A stretch of 56,397 bases of DNA from Saccharofermentans sp. GTDB lineage: Bacteria; Bacillota; Clostridia; Saccharofermentanales; Saccharofermentanaceae. Made by a program: the position numbers and the translations under genes. This document shows positions 1 to 8,941 of the stretch, in pieces; position 1 is the first letter of the stretch; each line of letters begins with the position of its first letter. The notes beneath the pieces are model-generated. The model had not been told where the DNA came from. It saw nothing but the letters and a program-made list of their open reading frames with translations, and ran no database searches. The stretch covers positions 1-56,397 of the forward strand of contig JAKSRH010000012.1 of NCBI GenBank assembly GCA_024403675.1. The letters are read 5' to 3'.

Positions 1-750
<750 letters not shown>

Positions 751-772
751 TTACAAAATTTATAACTTTTCA

Positions 773-801
773 ATTATAGCGCGATAAATTTGATTTGTCT
801 T
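773..801 (-). promoter_or_regulatory. Possible internal promoter for ilvC
   Basis: On the minus strand AAGACA (796-801) is separated by 17 bases from a perfect TATAAT (773-778), about 47 bases upstream of the ilvC ATG. It could supply T-box-independent ilvC transcription. The -35 box matches only four of six bases, so this is an inference from spacing and the -10 box. Confidence 0.4.
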
Positions 802-841
802 GCTATATTATATTTATTTTTATTTAAAAGACAGAAGTCCA

Positions 842-1345
842 TTATTTGGAAAGGATTCCTTCTGGTCCTCTCTCTATGGCAACCACACCAGTTCTGCAAA
901 GCTCGATAATGCCAAATGGCTTCATGTTATCAATCATTGCGTTGATTTTATTTGTGTCACCTGTTAACTCGAGACAAAGGGATTCAGCATTATAGTCAAC
1001 AATCTTTGCTCTAAATGCTTCAACACAATCCTTAACATCAGATCTTGTCTCAGGATTATTCTTAACCTTAAGAAGGAGGAGTTCTCGTCTAATACCCATC
1101 TCATCATCAATAACTTCAACCTTTTTAACGTTATAGAGCTTATTAAGCTGATCAATAATCTGCTTCTGCTCTACTTCGTCTGCACTCATGGAAATTGTAA
1201 TTCTTGAGTATTCAGGAAGTTCTGTCTCACCTACTGCGAGAGTATCGATGTTAAAACCACGACGAGTAAACATGCTTGTAACACGTGTAAGAACGCCGTA
1301 CTTATTCTCAACATATACCGCAATAACAATTCTCTTCTTAGCCAT
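842..1345 (-). CDS. ilvN: Acetolactate synthase small (regulatory) subunit
   Basis: This is the regulatory subunit of acetohydroxyacid synthase; the family binds branched-chain amino acids through ACT domains and activates the large subunit. The 167-residue product begins with an ACT domain (about residues 4-78: VIAVYVENKYGVLTRVTSMF, then RRGFNIDTLAVGETE), followed by the C-terminal ACT-like half (LELTGDTNKINAMIDNMKPF). The length is normal for the family. Its ATG overlaps the ilvB stop in a TAATG arrangement, so translation is probably coupled, consistent with a fixed subunit ratio. It is transcribed from the T-box-controlled ilvB promoter. Confidence 0.95.
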   Translation of the reverse strand: MAKKRIVIAVYVENKYGVLTRVTSMFTRRGFNIDTLAVGETELPEYSRITISMSADEVEQKQIIDQLNKLYNVKKVEVIDDEMGIRRELLLLKVKNNPETRSDVKDCVEAFRAKIVDYNAESLCLELTGDTNKINAMIDNMKPFGIIELCRTGVVAIERGPEGILSK

Positions 1346-3009
1346 TACTTGTCACTCCTCTCAACAATAATCTTATCGAATGTTCCGCCTGCTGGAACCA
1401 TTGGAAGAACCATCTCATCCTTATCAATTGTAAGATCAATAAGTGTAGGACCTTCCTGAGCATAAGCATCAGCAAATGCTACCTTAAACTCATCAATATT
1501 AGTTGCCTTATAACCCTTGGCACCCATAGCCTCAGCAAACTTAACGAAGTCAGTCTTACGCTGAAGGACAGTATTGGAATACTTCTTATCATAGAAAAGT
1601 GTCTGCCACTGTCTTACCATTCCAAGAACACCATTATTAAGAAGAACGATTGTAAGTGGAACATTATAAGTAACCGCAGTAGCAAGCTCATTCATGTTCA
1701 TAGCAAAGGAACCGTCACCAGTAAAGAGAACTGATCTCTTACCAGAACCATATGCAGCACCAATAGCAGCACCCATACCAAATCCCATTGTTCCAAGACC
1801 GCCAGAGCTAATCCATGTTCTCTTCTCTGTGAAGTCATAGTGCTGAGCTGCCCACATCTGATGCTGACCAACGTCTGTTACACATCTTGTATCAGCAGTT
1901 GTAATGTCAGAAGCAGCCTTTACAGCCTGCATAGGAAGGAAGTTAGGATCGTCATATGACTTTTCCTGCGCCTTAAGTGTATCTACACGAACCATCCATG
2001 CGTTGTTATTCTTCTTTTCAATCTTTGCGATAACCTTGGAAATAAAATCTGAAATATCAGAGTCAACACTTAAATCAACTGCAATATTCTTACCAAACTC
2101 AGAACTATCGAGATCAACGTGAATCTTCTTGGCACCTGTGGAGAACTTGGATGTATTACCTGTTGCTCTGTCTGAGAATCTAACACCAGCAGCAATAATA
2201 AGGTCTGCCTCTGCCATGGCGATAGAGGAAGCATAGTGACCATGCATACCCTGCATACCAAGGAATCTTGGGTTAGTAACAGGAACCTCAGAAAGTCCCA
2301 TCATGGAAGCACCCATAACACCATCAATCTTCTCAGCAAGCTCCTGAATAAGTTCACCTGCACCTGAACGAACAGCACCACCACCAAGATAGATGTATGG
2401 ACGTGTTGCCTTGGAAATCATCTCAACTGCTGCATCAACATCCTCATCTGAAGCAAGCTTCAATGGGTCTGTCTCAACTGGAGCTGCAGGAACATATTCT
2501 GTTAATTTCTGCTGAACATCCTTAGGAATATCAACAAGTACAGGACCTGGTCTTCCACTCTTGGCAATCTTAATAGCTGTACGAATTGTATCTGCAAGTT
2601 CCTCTACGTTATGAACGAGGAAGTTATGCTTTGTGATAGGAAGTGTCACGCCAGTGATATCAATCTCCTGGAAGCTATCCTTACCGATCATGGATGTTCC
2701 AACGTTACCTGTAATAGCAAGAAGTGGAATAGAATCCAAATATGCTGTAGCAATACCTGTTACAAGGTTTGTTGCACCTGGGCCAGATGTAGCAAGAACT
2801 ACACCAATATCACCACTTGCTCTAGCATAACCATCAGCTGCATGAGCTGCACCCTGCTCGTGAGCTGCAAGCACATGCTCAATCTCATCAGAATGCTTCA
2901 TAAGCTGATCATAAATATCAATTACTGTTCCTCCAGGATAACCGAAGATAGTCTTAATGTTCTGCTCAATAAGAGTCTTAACAACAATCTCTGCTCCCTT
3001 TAAAATCAT
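1345..3009 (-). CDS. ilvB: Acetolactate synthase large (catalytic) subunit
   Basis: This thiamine-diphosphate enzyme makes acetolactate from pyruvate, or acetohydroxybutyrate from pyruvate and 2-oxobutyrate. The 554-residue product has the N-terminal ThDP domain with the catalytic Glu at residue 51 (AAHEQGAAHAADGYAR), a central FAD-type domain, and the C-terminal ThDP/Mg motif GDGSFAMNMNELA. I place the start at 3009 because AGGAGG lies 9 bases upstream and the homology begins at MILKGAEIVV. The frame stays open up to 3210, but that stretch is the T-box antiterminator and terminator, so the extra 67 residues are not protein. It is first in the ilvBNC operon. Confidence 0.96.
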   Translation of the reverse strand: MILKGAEIVVKTLIEQNIKTIFGYPGGTVIDIYDQLMKHSDEIEHVLAAHEQGAAHAADGYARASGDIGVVLATSGPGATNLVTGIATAYLDSIPLLAITGNVGTSMIGKDSFQEIDITGVTLPITKHNFLVHNVEELADTIRTAIKIAKSGRPGPVLVDIPKDVQQKLTEYVPAAPVETDPLKLASDEDVDAAVEMISKATRPYIYLGGGAVRSGAGELIQELAEKIDGVMGASMMGLSEVPVTNPRFLGMQGMHGHYASSIAMAEADLIIAAGVRFSDRATGNTSKFSTGAKKIHVDLDSSEFGKNIAVDLSVDSDISDFISKVIAKIEKKNNNAWMVRVDTLKAQEKSYDDPNFLPMQAVKAASDITTADTRCVTDVGQHQMWAAQHYDFTEKRTWISSGGLGTMGFGMGAAIGAAYGSGKRSVLFTGDGSFAMNMNELATAVTYNVPLTIVLLNNGVLGMVRQWQTLFYDKKYSNTVLQRKTDFVKFAEAMGAKGYKATNIDEFKVAFADAYAQEGPTLIDLTIDKDEMVLPMVPAGGTFDKIIVERSDK

Positions 3010-3069
3010 ACGACTAATACCTCCTAACAGTCGATTTATACCTGGTTTGTGGTCTTGGAAAAGAGCAAT

Positions 3070-3343
3070 AAAAAAGCCCCCTCCGCACAAACCTCTAATG
3101 TGCAGAAGAGACGAAATAAATATATTCCGCGGTACCACTCTTCTTGGTATAAATACCCACTCACCGTGTCTATCAACACTACTCTCTATAACGGGAGAAC
3201 CCGGCTTCATTTACTTATCTAACTAAGATGTTCAATCAAGCGGCTCCGAGACTACTCATCATTACAGTTACGCAATCGGTTCGCAGCAACCACCGACTCT
3301 CTGTATGCGTGCGCTGTATCTTCCTTCTCTTCAACGCCTATTA
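3070..3343 (-). ncRNA. T-box riboswitch leader of ilvBNC
   Basis: The leader contains the near-invariant T-box sequence AGAGTGGTACCGCGG (3127-3141), which base-pairs with an uncharged tRNA acceptor end. Upstream are a stem I region with an AGAGAG bulge and the hairpin TCGGT...ACCGA, and a short stem III-like hairpin CGGG-TTCT-CCCG. Downstream lie the antiterminator partner TCTCTT and a terminator (3070-3110) with arms CTCTTCTGCACA / TGTGCGGAGGGGG followed by TTTTTT. T-boxes on ilvB normally sense Leu, Ile or Val tRNA. I see CTC and GAAC-ATC as possible specifiers but could not decide between them from sequence alone. Confidence 0.93.
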
Positions 3344-3349
3344 GTGTGT

Positions 3350-3379
3350 ATTATAGCTGTTGGTGGATTGGATTGTCAA
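3350..3379 (-). promoter_or_regulatory. Promoter of the T-box/ilvBNC transcript
   Basis: Perfect TTGACA (3374-3379) and perfect TATAAT (3350-3355) on the minus strand are separated by 18 bases. Transcription would begin just upstream of the T-box stem I. This is one of the best sigma-A-type matches in the window. Confidence 0.85.
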
Positions 3380-3382
3380 ATA

Positions 3383-3420
3383 TAAATCCCCCGCGCACCG
3401 CTAGGTATCACGGGAGATTT
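3383..3420 (-). terminator. Likely terminator after the DUF6273 gene
   Basis: The inverted repeat AAATCTCCCG ... CGGGGGATTT has a roughly 17-base loop and is followed by ATATTT. It lies 22 bases after the upstream reading frame stops. The tail is U-poor and the stem has one mismatch, so termination may be weak. Confidence 0.5.
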
Positions 3421-3441
3421 CAAGACAATTTATTTTGATGC

Positions 3442-4200
3442 TTATTCAGCGCTTATCCACATAGCTGGGCGAACAACACGGTTATTATAGTTCACATCGA
3501 GTCCAAAAGTGCCGATTGCTCCGTCAGGGCTAACATAAGAGACTTGGTCCTGCCTCCATCCTGGAGTACGGAGCCACCAAAAACATGCTTCATCTATTGT
3601 ATATAGGCCCTTATTCAATGCATATTCTATTGGATAACAAACTCTGTCCTCGTCACTGCCAAAATATGTATCTGCTTCATCTATGCTTAACAAAAATACA
3701 TTATCCTGAGTATCGTTGCCTGAATCAACACTTTGCGCGTTATTATGATCTGCTGTTACATTTGTTGTTAAAATTCGCATTTGTTCACTAGAAGAAAAAG
3801 CTTCATTATAAAACTCATCATTTAGCCAAGATCTTAAAGTGCATGTTTCCCATGTCACATAATCATTCCCTATATGATATTCTTTTGCCTCCAGTCCATA
3901 TTTTGATATTACAAGATATTTTCCATCTTCTTCATCAAGAATAATCCATGAAATATCTTCACCTCCATAATTACCAAACGTAATTATATCGCCTACTACA
4001 CTGTCGTTTGACATATGGCCCACATCAACAATATTAGAAGACTCTATATAGTCATTATCTATATCTTATCCTTTTTTACATCATCCTTATCTTTCTTAGA
4101 CTTTTTCTCAGATGAAGTATCACTAGAACATCCCCCCTGCTAAAAGTGCCATAGTTCCTACAAGAACTGCTGCCATTACCTTTGAACTAAACTTTTTCAT
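3442..4200 (-). pseudogene. Frameshifted DUF6273-type lipoprotein
   Basis: The C-terminal part (GTG at 4023 to 3442, 193 residues) resembles the DUF6273 family. Visible features are DISWIILDEEDGKYLVISKY, a VTWETCTLRSWLN stretch, FLLSIDEADTYF, WWLRTPG and the terminal VVRPAMWI. Upstream, an ATG at 4200 behind AGGAGG opens a signal peptide, MKKFSSKVMAAVLVGTMALL, but a run of six G (4132-4137) sends it to a stop at 4123. Removing one G restores LAGGCSSDTSSEKKSKK, a proper lipobox. A second single-base correction near 4060-4070 then joins the DUF6273 frame. The gene therefore carries two compensating frameshifts. It may be decayed, slippage-switched, or affected by sequencing error. The family function is unknown to me. 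Confidence 0.75.
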
Positions 4201-4296
4201 AATTTCCTCCTAAAGCTATCTTTTGGTGTTATACCTAATAGACAACTCCCAAAACAAAAAAGTTCATTCCTTGAAAAAATTTTTAATAAAAATTTC

Positions 4297-5145
4297 TCAT
4301 ATTCCTAAGGCAGTCAAAAATCTATTTATCTCATCACTAGGCGGAGATGCTAATCCCACATTTCCAAGTGCTATTTTTTTATTGCTACCGTGGTAGTCAC
4401 TACCTGCAGTAATAAGCAGATTCTCTTCACGAGCAATTCGCATCATTATTTCGTGCTGCTCCTTAGTAAAAGTAGAATAATAACACTCTAGTCCCATAAG
4501 GCCTGCGTCCTTTAGCGCCCTTACCCTAGCTAGCATTTCGTCATAGTTCAAATTACCACGGCCATCTTCTAGTACACCGTGAGCAAGGATGGGTACACCT
4601 CCAGACGCCAACACCGCCTCTATTGCCTGTTCTGGAGAAAGATATTTAATACTGGTTTTAAGCTTATTTAGAACAACAAAAGCATCCGTAGTATTCTCGA
4701 AATAACCCTTCTCCACCATAAGATTAGCTACGTGTGGTTTACCAGGATTGTTGTTACAAAAAATATCGTCAATCTCTTCCTTTTCAAAAGTCATTCCGTA
4801 GTCGATTCTAAGAAGAGAGAAAATCTCATAAATCTTGTCTATTCTAGAGTTGTGAGTTTTCTCTACAGTAGCCTGAATCGGCTTAGCATTAACATCATAA
4901 CCGTAACCTAAGATATGGTACTTTTTTCTATCTCGTACGCAAGAAAATTCCACTCCCGTAACAAAATCAGGTCGATTTGTCATTTTAATAATATCTGCAC
5001 ACCCTTTTATCTCATCATGATCTGTAAGAGAAAATAGTTCTATCCCCTGACGGTTAGCTTCACTAACTATTTTCTCAGGCGTATCTGTACCATCAGAAAG
5101 AATGGAATGCATATGCAAATCAATTTTGTTATAAGTCTTACTCAT
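4297..5145 (-). CDS. PHP-domain phosphoesterase
   Basis: The 282-residue product is a PHP (polymerase and histidinol phosphatase) metal-dependent phosphoesterase of the YciV/TrpH-like group. Relatives act as 3',5'-nucleoside bisphosphate phosphatases or RNA 5' exonucleases. Metal-binding motifs are visible in order: DLHMHSILSDG near the N-terminus, SLTDHDEIKG, GVEFSC, ILAHGVLEDGRG in the middle, and TAGSDYHGSNK near the C-terminus. I use the ATG at 5145. A TTG two codons earlier is unlikely. No Shine-Dalgarno site precedes it, and TATAAT ends 7 bases before the ATG, so the message is probably leaderless. It is a single-gene unit between the DUF6273 gene and a divergent small ORF. The exact substrate is unknown. 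Confidence 0.85.
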   Translation of the reverse strand: MSKTYNKIDLHMHSILSDGTDTPEKIVSEANRQGIELFSLTDHDEIKGCADIIKMTNRPDFVTGVEFSCVRDRKKYHILGYGYDVNAKPIQATVEKTHNSRIDKIYEIFSLLRIDYGMTFEKEEIDDIFCNNNPGKPHVANLMVEKGYFENTTDAFVVLNKLKTSIKYLSPEQAIEAVLASGGVPILAHGVLEDGRGNLNYDEMLARVRALKDAGLMGLECYYSTFTKEQHEIMMRIAREENLLITAGSDYHGSNKKIALGNVGLASPPSDEINRFLTALGI

Positions 5146-5152
5146 ACCCAAA

Positions 5153-5158
5153 ATTATA
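5153..5158 (-). promoter_or_regulatory. -10 box implying a leaderless PHP-gene mRNA
   Basis: Perfect TATAAT ends 7 bases before the ATG at 5145, so transcription would begin at or next to the start codon. No purine-rich ribosome site lies between them. Confidence 0.55.
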
Positions 5159-5226
5159 TAGCAAAATTCATCTATTGGCTTAAAAGATTAGCGTAAGAAA
5201 TTAGTACCATAAGGGAGAGATATATT

Positions 5227-5325
5227 ATGTACAGCCAACGAAAAAGACATGAAGAAGCTCAGGCACGATCAAACGAAGAAAAAGCTTATGACGTCAATGA
5301 CGACTTAAGATTTGACGATCTCTAA
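5227..5325 (+). CDS. Possible 32-residue charged small protein
   Basis: The short frame encodes MYSQRKRHEEAQARSNEEKA followed by an acidic tail ending DDLRFDDL. AGGGAGAG lies about 6 bases before the ATG, a plausible ribosome site. The peptide is very hydrophilic, has no Cys or membrane segment, and splits into a basic/Glu-rich N-half and an acidic C-half. It is upstream of cysK on the same strand, with about 80 bases between them. I do not recognise a family. It could also be an untranslated leader, and only the ribosome site and the coding-like composition support it. Confidence 0.4.
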   Translation: MYSQRKRHEEAQARSNEEKAYDVNDDLRFDDL

Positions 5326-5406
5326 TCATAATAAATTCATGTAGTAAAATTCCCCAAATGCCTATATAATTCAAAAGCATATATGAAAACGGGGTTTTGA
5401 TTTCTA

Positions 5407-6336
5407 ATGATTTACAATAATGTACTTGAAGCTATCGGACACACTCCAATGGTCCGTCTCAATAAAATGGCTAAGCCTGGTTCAGCACAAATTCTCGTAA
5501 AGTTTGAGGGCCTTAATGTCGGAGGTTCTATAAAAACTAGAACTGCTTTTGAGATGATTAAAGCAGCCGAGAAGGAAGGCCGCATCAATGAGAACACAAT
5601 CATCGTAGAGCCTACTTCTGGCAACCAGGGTATCGGACTTGCACTTGTTGGTGCCGTTCGTGGTTACAAGACAATCATCATCATGCCAGACTCTGTCTCA
5701 GAGGAACGACGCAAATTAGTACGTCACTACGGAGCAGAAGTTATTCTTATTCATGACGCTGGCGATATCGGTGCATGCATCCAGGAATGTCTTAACACTG
5801 CCCTTCGTATGCAGGATGAAGATCCAAACGTTTTTGTTCCTCAGCAGTTTACGAATAGAAATAACATTCGTGCTCATAAGAATCACACTGCCCTCGAGAT
5901 TATGGAACAGGTTGAAGGTCCTATTGATGGTTTCTGTTCTGGTATCGGAACAGGCGGAACATTAACTGGTATCGGTGAGGTTCTTAAGGCTCAATATCCT
6001 GATATGGAAATCTGGGCAGTAGAGCCAGAGAATGCGGCTATCCTCGCAGGAGGCAACATCGGCACTCACCTTCAGATGGGTATCGGTGACGGAATTATTC
6101 CAGACATTCTTAATACAGAGATTTACGATGATATCTATATTGTTACAGATGAAGAAGCACTTGCTATCTCTCGTAAGCTTGCTCGTGAAGAAGGCATCAT
6201 GTGTGGTATCAGTTCTGGTACAAATGTTGCAGCTGCCATCAAACTCGCAGAGAAACTCGGCGAAGGCAAGACAGTTGTAACTGTTCTTCCAGATACAGCT
6301 GAGAGATACTTCTCCACTCCACTGTTTGATGAGTGA
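5407..6336 (+). CDS. cysK: Cysteine synthase (O-acetylserine sulfhydrylase family)
   Basis: The PLP enzyme replaces the acetyl group of O-acetylserine with sulfide to give cysteine. The 309-residue length is typical. The PLP lysine is K43 in GGSIKTRTAF, the substrate loop is PTSGNQGIGLA, and the phosphate-binding loop is CSGIGTGGTLTGIGEVL; the serine near the C-terminus is in GISSGTN. The asparagine loop reads GNQG instead of the common GNTG, and KTR replaces KDR, as in a clostridial subgroup. The start at 5407 is preceded by GGGG about 10 bases away and by a TATAAT box near 5370. It is monocistronic with a strong terminator. A related PLP lyase activity cannot be excluded. Confidence 0.9.
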   Translation: MIYNNVLEAIGHTPMVRLNKMAKPGSAQILVKFEGLNVGGSIKTRTAFEMIKAAEKEGRINENTIIVEPTSGNQGIGLALVGAVRGYKTIIIMPDSVSEERRKLVRHYGAEVILIHDAGDIGACIQECLNTALRMQDEDPNVFVPQQFTNRNNIRAHKNHTALEIMEQVEGPIDGFCSGIGTGGTLTGIGEVLKAQYPDMEIWAVEPENAAILAGGNIGTHLQMGIGDGIIPDILNTEIYDDIYIVTDEEALAISRKLAREEGIMCGISSGTNVAAAIKLAEKLGEGKTVVTVLPDTAERYFSTPLFDE

Positions 6337-6359
6337 TTACAAAATCAGACTAAAAAATA

Positions 6360-6543
6360 CTAAAGCCCATTCTTCGCGAATGGGCTTTTTATTATCCAAA
6401 CATTCATAATCTCATCTGCCGACAAACCACTATCAATCACGATAGCTTCTATTTTTCCGCTACTATTATCTAACTTAAAATGTGTAAAAGCATCTCTCAC
6501 GAATCTTGTTTGCCCTCAGAATTTTTCCAGCAACTTCTTCCAT
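6360..6543 (-). pseudogene. Possible remnant of a small gene after the CDF gene
   Basis: Directly after the CDF stop an ATG at 6543 opens MEEVAGKILRANKIRERC and stops at 6475. One base out of frame, an overlapping open segment (6515-6360) reads like protein: RFVRDAFTHFKLDN, then GKIEAIVIDSGLSADEIMNV. A one-base indel would join them into a single polypeptide of about 60 residues, translationally linked to the CDF gene. The final residues run through the cysK terminator, so the original end is probably lost. I recognise no family. It may equally be chance open sequence. Confidence 0.3.
6363..6392 (+). terminator. Terminator of cysK
   Basis: A perfect hairpin AAGCCCATTC-TTCG-CGAATGGGCTT is followed by TTT-ATT. 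The TTCG tetraloop and GC-rich stem make it a textbook intrinsic terminator, 27 bases after the cysK stop. Confidence 0.92.
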
Positions 6544-6545
6544 CA

Positions 6546-7670
6546 CTACCCTCTATCCACATTCACATTCATACGAAAATCATTATCAATATACTGATAA
6601 CATTCTTCAGACAATTCATTCTTAATTCTTTGAGCTATATCAGCATCCTCCAAGTCGCAAGAATAAGGTACAAGCACATCGTAATTAATGCACACATAAT
6701 ATTTGTGATCAATCATATGGAAATCATGAATAGTAATATCACTGTCAATCTTGCAAGCTATTTCCTTACACTTAAGCATAAGTTCCTTAAGGCCAGGATA
6801 ATCCTCATCAACAGGATCTGGATGAACAATAACCTCCGAAGCAAGCTTCTTATCCACAATCTCATTCTCGATATCATCAAGAAGCATATGGGCTTCACGT
6901 AAAGAAAGATTTCCAGGAATCTCCACATGCATTGATACATATTTCTTATCAGGGCCATAATCATGAACTCTAATATCGTGAACCCCAAGAACATCTGCCT
7001 GACTTGTAGCAATATCCTTAATCTCATCTATTGTGTCATCTTCGGCACCGCTTCCAAGAAGAGGCTCTACGGTTTCCTTAGCAGATTTAATTCCCTGCCA
7101 TACAACAAAGAGAGCAACTATCAGTCCTGCATATCCATCAATATTAATTTCCATAGTCATCATAACGATTACCGAAAGAAGTGCAACTGATGTCGTAATA
7201 CAATCCATACGGCTATCAACCGCTGCGGCCTTCATGGAAGAAGACCCAATTTTCCTACCGACTTTCGCATAGAAAACAGACATAATAAACTTCACTATTA
7301 TGGACATCACAAGAAGAACTGCAGCAACTAAAGATGCATCCAGTTCACTTCCTGAAACTATGGTACTTATGGAGGATTTTGCAAGATTAATAGCAACTGC
7401 AATAACCATAGCAGACACAATAAAACCTGCAACATATTCCGCACGACCGTGACCATATGGATGCTCTTTATCAGCCTTTTTACCAGCTAACTTAAAACTT
7501 ACAAGTGTAACTACGGAAGAAGCCACATCGGAGTAGTTATTTACCGCATCACCAACAATAGATACAGAACCTGAAACAAAACCGATAACGAGTTTAACTG
7601 TCGCTAATATGACATTAAGACAAATGCCGATTATGCCAGCTCTTGCACCAACTTTGTTACGTTCTTCCAC
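6546..7670 (-). CDS. Cation diffusion facilitator metal exporter
   Basis: A CDF-family antiporter that exports divalent metals such as Zn, Fe, Mn or Co in exchange for protons. The 374-residue product has about six membrane segments in the first 210 residues. The metal-site motif of helix 2 is GDAVNNYSDVASS, the signature HPYGHGRAEYVAG precedes helix 3, and the helix 5 motif is DSRMDCITT. The usual Asn-Asp pair (ARNDV) is changed to RMD here. The cytoplasmic C-terminal domain contains the HDIRVHDYG and IPGNLSLREAH stretches of the FieF-like dimerisation domain. The GTG start is supported by AGGAG 7 bases upstream. The metal cannot be told from sequence. Confidence 0.9.
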   Translation of the reverse strand: MEERNKVGARAGIIGICLNVILATVKLVIGFVSGSVSIVGDAVNNYSDVASSVVTLVSFKLAGKKADKEHPYGHGRAEYVAGFIVSAMVIAVAINLAKSSISTIVSGSELDASLVAAVLLVMSIIVKFIMSVFYAKVGRKIGSSSMKAAAVDSRMDCITTSVALLSVIVMMTMEINIDGYAGLIVALFVVWQGIKSAKETVEPLLGSGAEDDTIDEIKDIATSQADVLGVHDIRVHDYGPDKKYVSMHVEIPGNLSLREAHMLLDDIENEIVDKKLASEVIVHPDPVDEDYPGLKELMLKCKEIACKIDSDITIHDFHMIDHKYYVCINYDVLVPYSCDLEDADIAQRIKNELSEECYQYIDNDFRMNVNVDRG

Positions 7671-7765
7671 GTTGTTACTCCTATGTTTTATTTTTATTCA
7701 TACAATTATATCACGCATACAATATAATAAATTTGAAAGTATGTGTTTATAAGAGAGGGTTACAT

Positions 7766-8941
7766 ATGCAGTATAGAAAAAATAACATTTCAATTCTGGG
7801 CTACGGTTGTATGCGTTTTACCACCAAAGCAGGAAAAATCGACCTTGAAAAAGCTGAAAAGGAAGTCCTTACAGCTATTGAAAATGGCGTTAATCTTTTT
7901 GATACCGCATATATTTATCCCGGAAGCGAGGATGCACTTGGTAAGATTATTTCCAAGAACAACCTTCGCGATAAGGTGCTTATTCAGACAAAGCTTCCTC
8001 AGTATCTTTGTGGTAGCCGTAAGGCGTTGGACAAATATTTTAACGAGGAGCTTTCCCGCCTTAAGACAGACTACGTTGACTACTACCTTATGCACCATAT
8101 GACAGATTACTCCACATGGGAGAAACTTCAGGCAATTGGTATCGAAGATTGGATTGCAGAAAAGAAGGCATCTGGTCAGATTAGACACATTGGTTTCTCA
8201 TTCCATGGCAATAGTGATGCTTTTATTAAGATTCTTAATGCATATGAATGGGACAGTTGTCTTGTTCAATACAACTATATGGATGAACACACACAGGCTG
8301 GGCGTAAAGGTATTGAAGCTGCTGCCGCTAAGGGTATCCCTGTATTCATTATGGAACCTCTCCGTGGTGGTAAACTTGTAGACCTTCTTCCTGATAAAGC
8401 AAAAAAAGAAATTGCCGCTCACCCATCTGGAAGAACACCAGCTGAATGGGCTTTCCGTTGGCTTTGGAATCAAGAAGGCGTTAGCTGTGTTTTATCTGGA
8501 ATGAACTCAGTAGAAATGGTTACAGAGAATGCACGTATTGCAGCTGATTGCCTCCCTAACTCATTTACAGAAGATGATAATGCCATGATTGACAAGATTA
8601 AAGGTTATATCCAACAGACAACTAAGGTTAACTGTACAGGTTGTAGATACTGTATGCCTTGTCCTGTAGGCATCGATATCCCTGCACTTTTCCGTTGCTA
8701 TAACCATATGTATTCCGAGGGCAAAGGCTCTGGACGTAACGAATATGTGCAGTCTGTTTCTCTCATGGAGAATTCCGTTTTTGCAGATAAGTGCATCAAG
8801 TGTGGTAAGTGCGAAAAACATTGCCCACAGGAACTTAAAATTCGCGACCTTATTCAGGAAGCAGACAAAAAAGTACGCCCATGGTATTACAAAATAGCCA
8901 TAGGCGTAATGCGTAAAGTAATGCTTAAGAAGAAATCTTAA
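7766..8941 (+). CDS. Aldo/keto reductase with C-terminal 4Fe-4S domain
   Basis: The N-terminal part (about residues 1-270) is an NAD(P)H aldo/keto reductase TIM barrel, with GYGCMRF at the start, FDTAYIYPGSEDALG carrying the catalytic Asp/Tyr region, and the usual HMTDYSTW stretch. The C-terminal part has two ferredoxin-type cysteine sets, CTGCRYCMPCPVGIDIP and CIKCGKCEKHCP, expected to bind one or two 4Fe-4S clusters. This architecture is common in strict anaerobes and suggests ferredoxin-linked reduction; the substrate is unknown. I place the start at 7766 because GAGAGGG lies about 6 bases upstream and the conserved sequence begins there, not at the ATG 123 bases earlier. Its stop overlaps the convergent MATE stop. 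Confidence 0.9.
   Translation: MQYRKNNISILGYGCMRFTTKAGKIDLEKAEKEVLTAIENGVNLFDTAYIYPGSEDALGKIISKNNLRDKVLIQTKLPQYLCGSRKALDKYFNEELSRLKTDYVDYYLMHHMTDYSTWEKLQAIGIEDWIAEKKASGQIRHIGFSFHGNSDAFIKILNAYEWDSCLVQYNYMDEHTQAGRKGIEAAAAKGIPVFIMEPLRGGKLVDLLPDKAKKEIAAHPSGRTPAEWAFRWLWNQEGVSCVLSGMNSVEMVTENARIAADCLPNSFTEDDNAMIDKIKGYIQQTTKVNCTGCRYCMPCPVGIDIPALFRCYNHMYSEGKGSGRNEYVQSVSLMENSVFADKCIKCGKCEKHCPQELKIRDLIQEADKKVRPWYYKIAIGVMRKVMLKKKS

Noticed and set aside
3010..3210. N-terminal extension of IlvB
   Set aside because: This DNA is the T-box antiterminator and terminator; a perfect ribosome site points to 3009.
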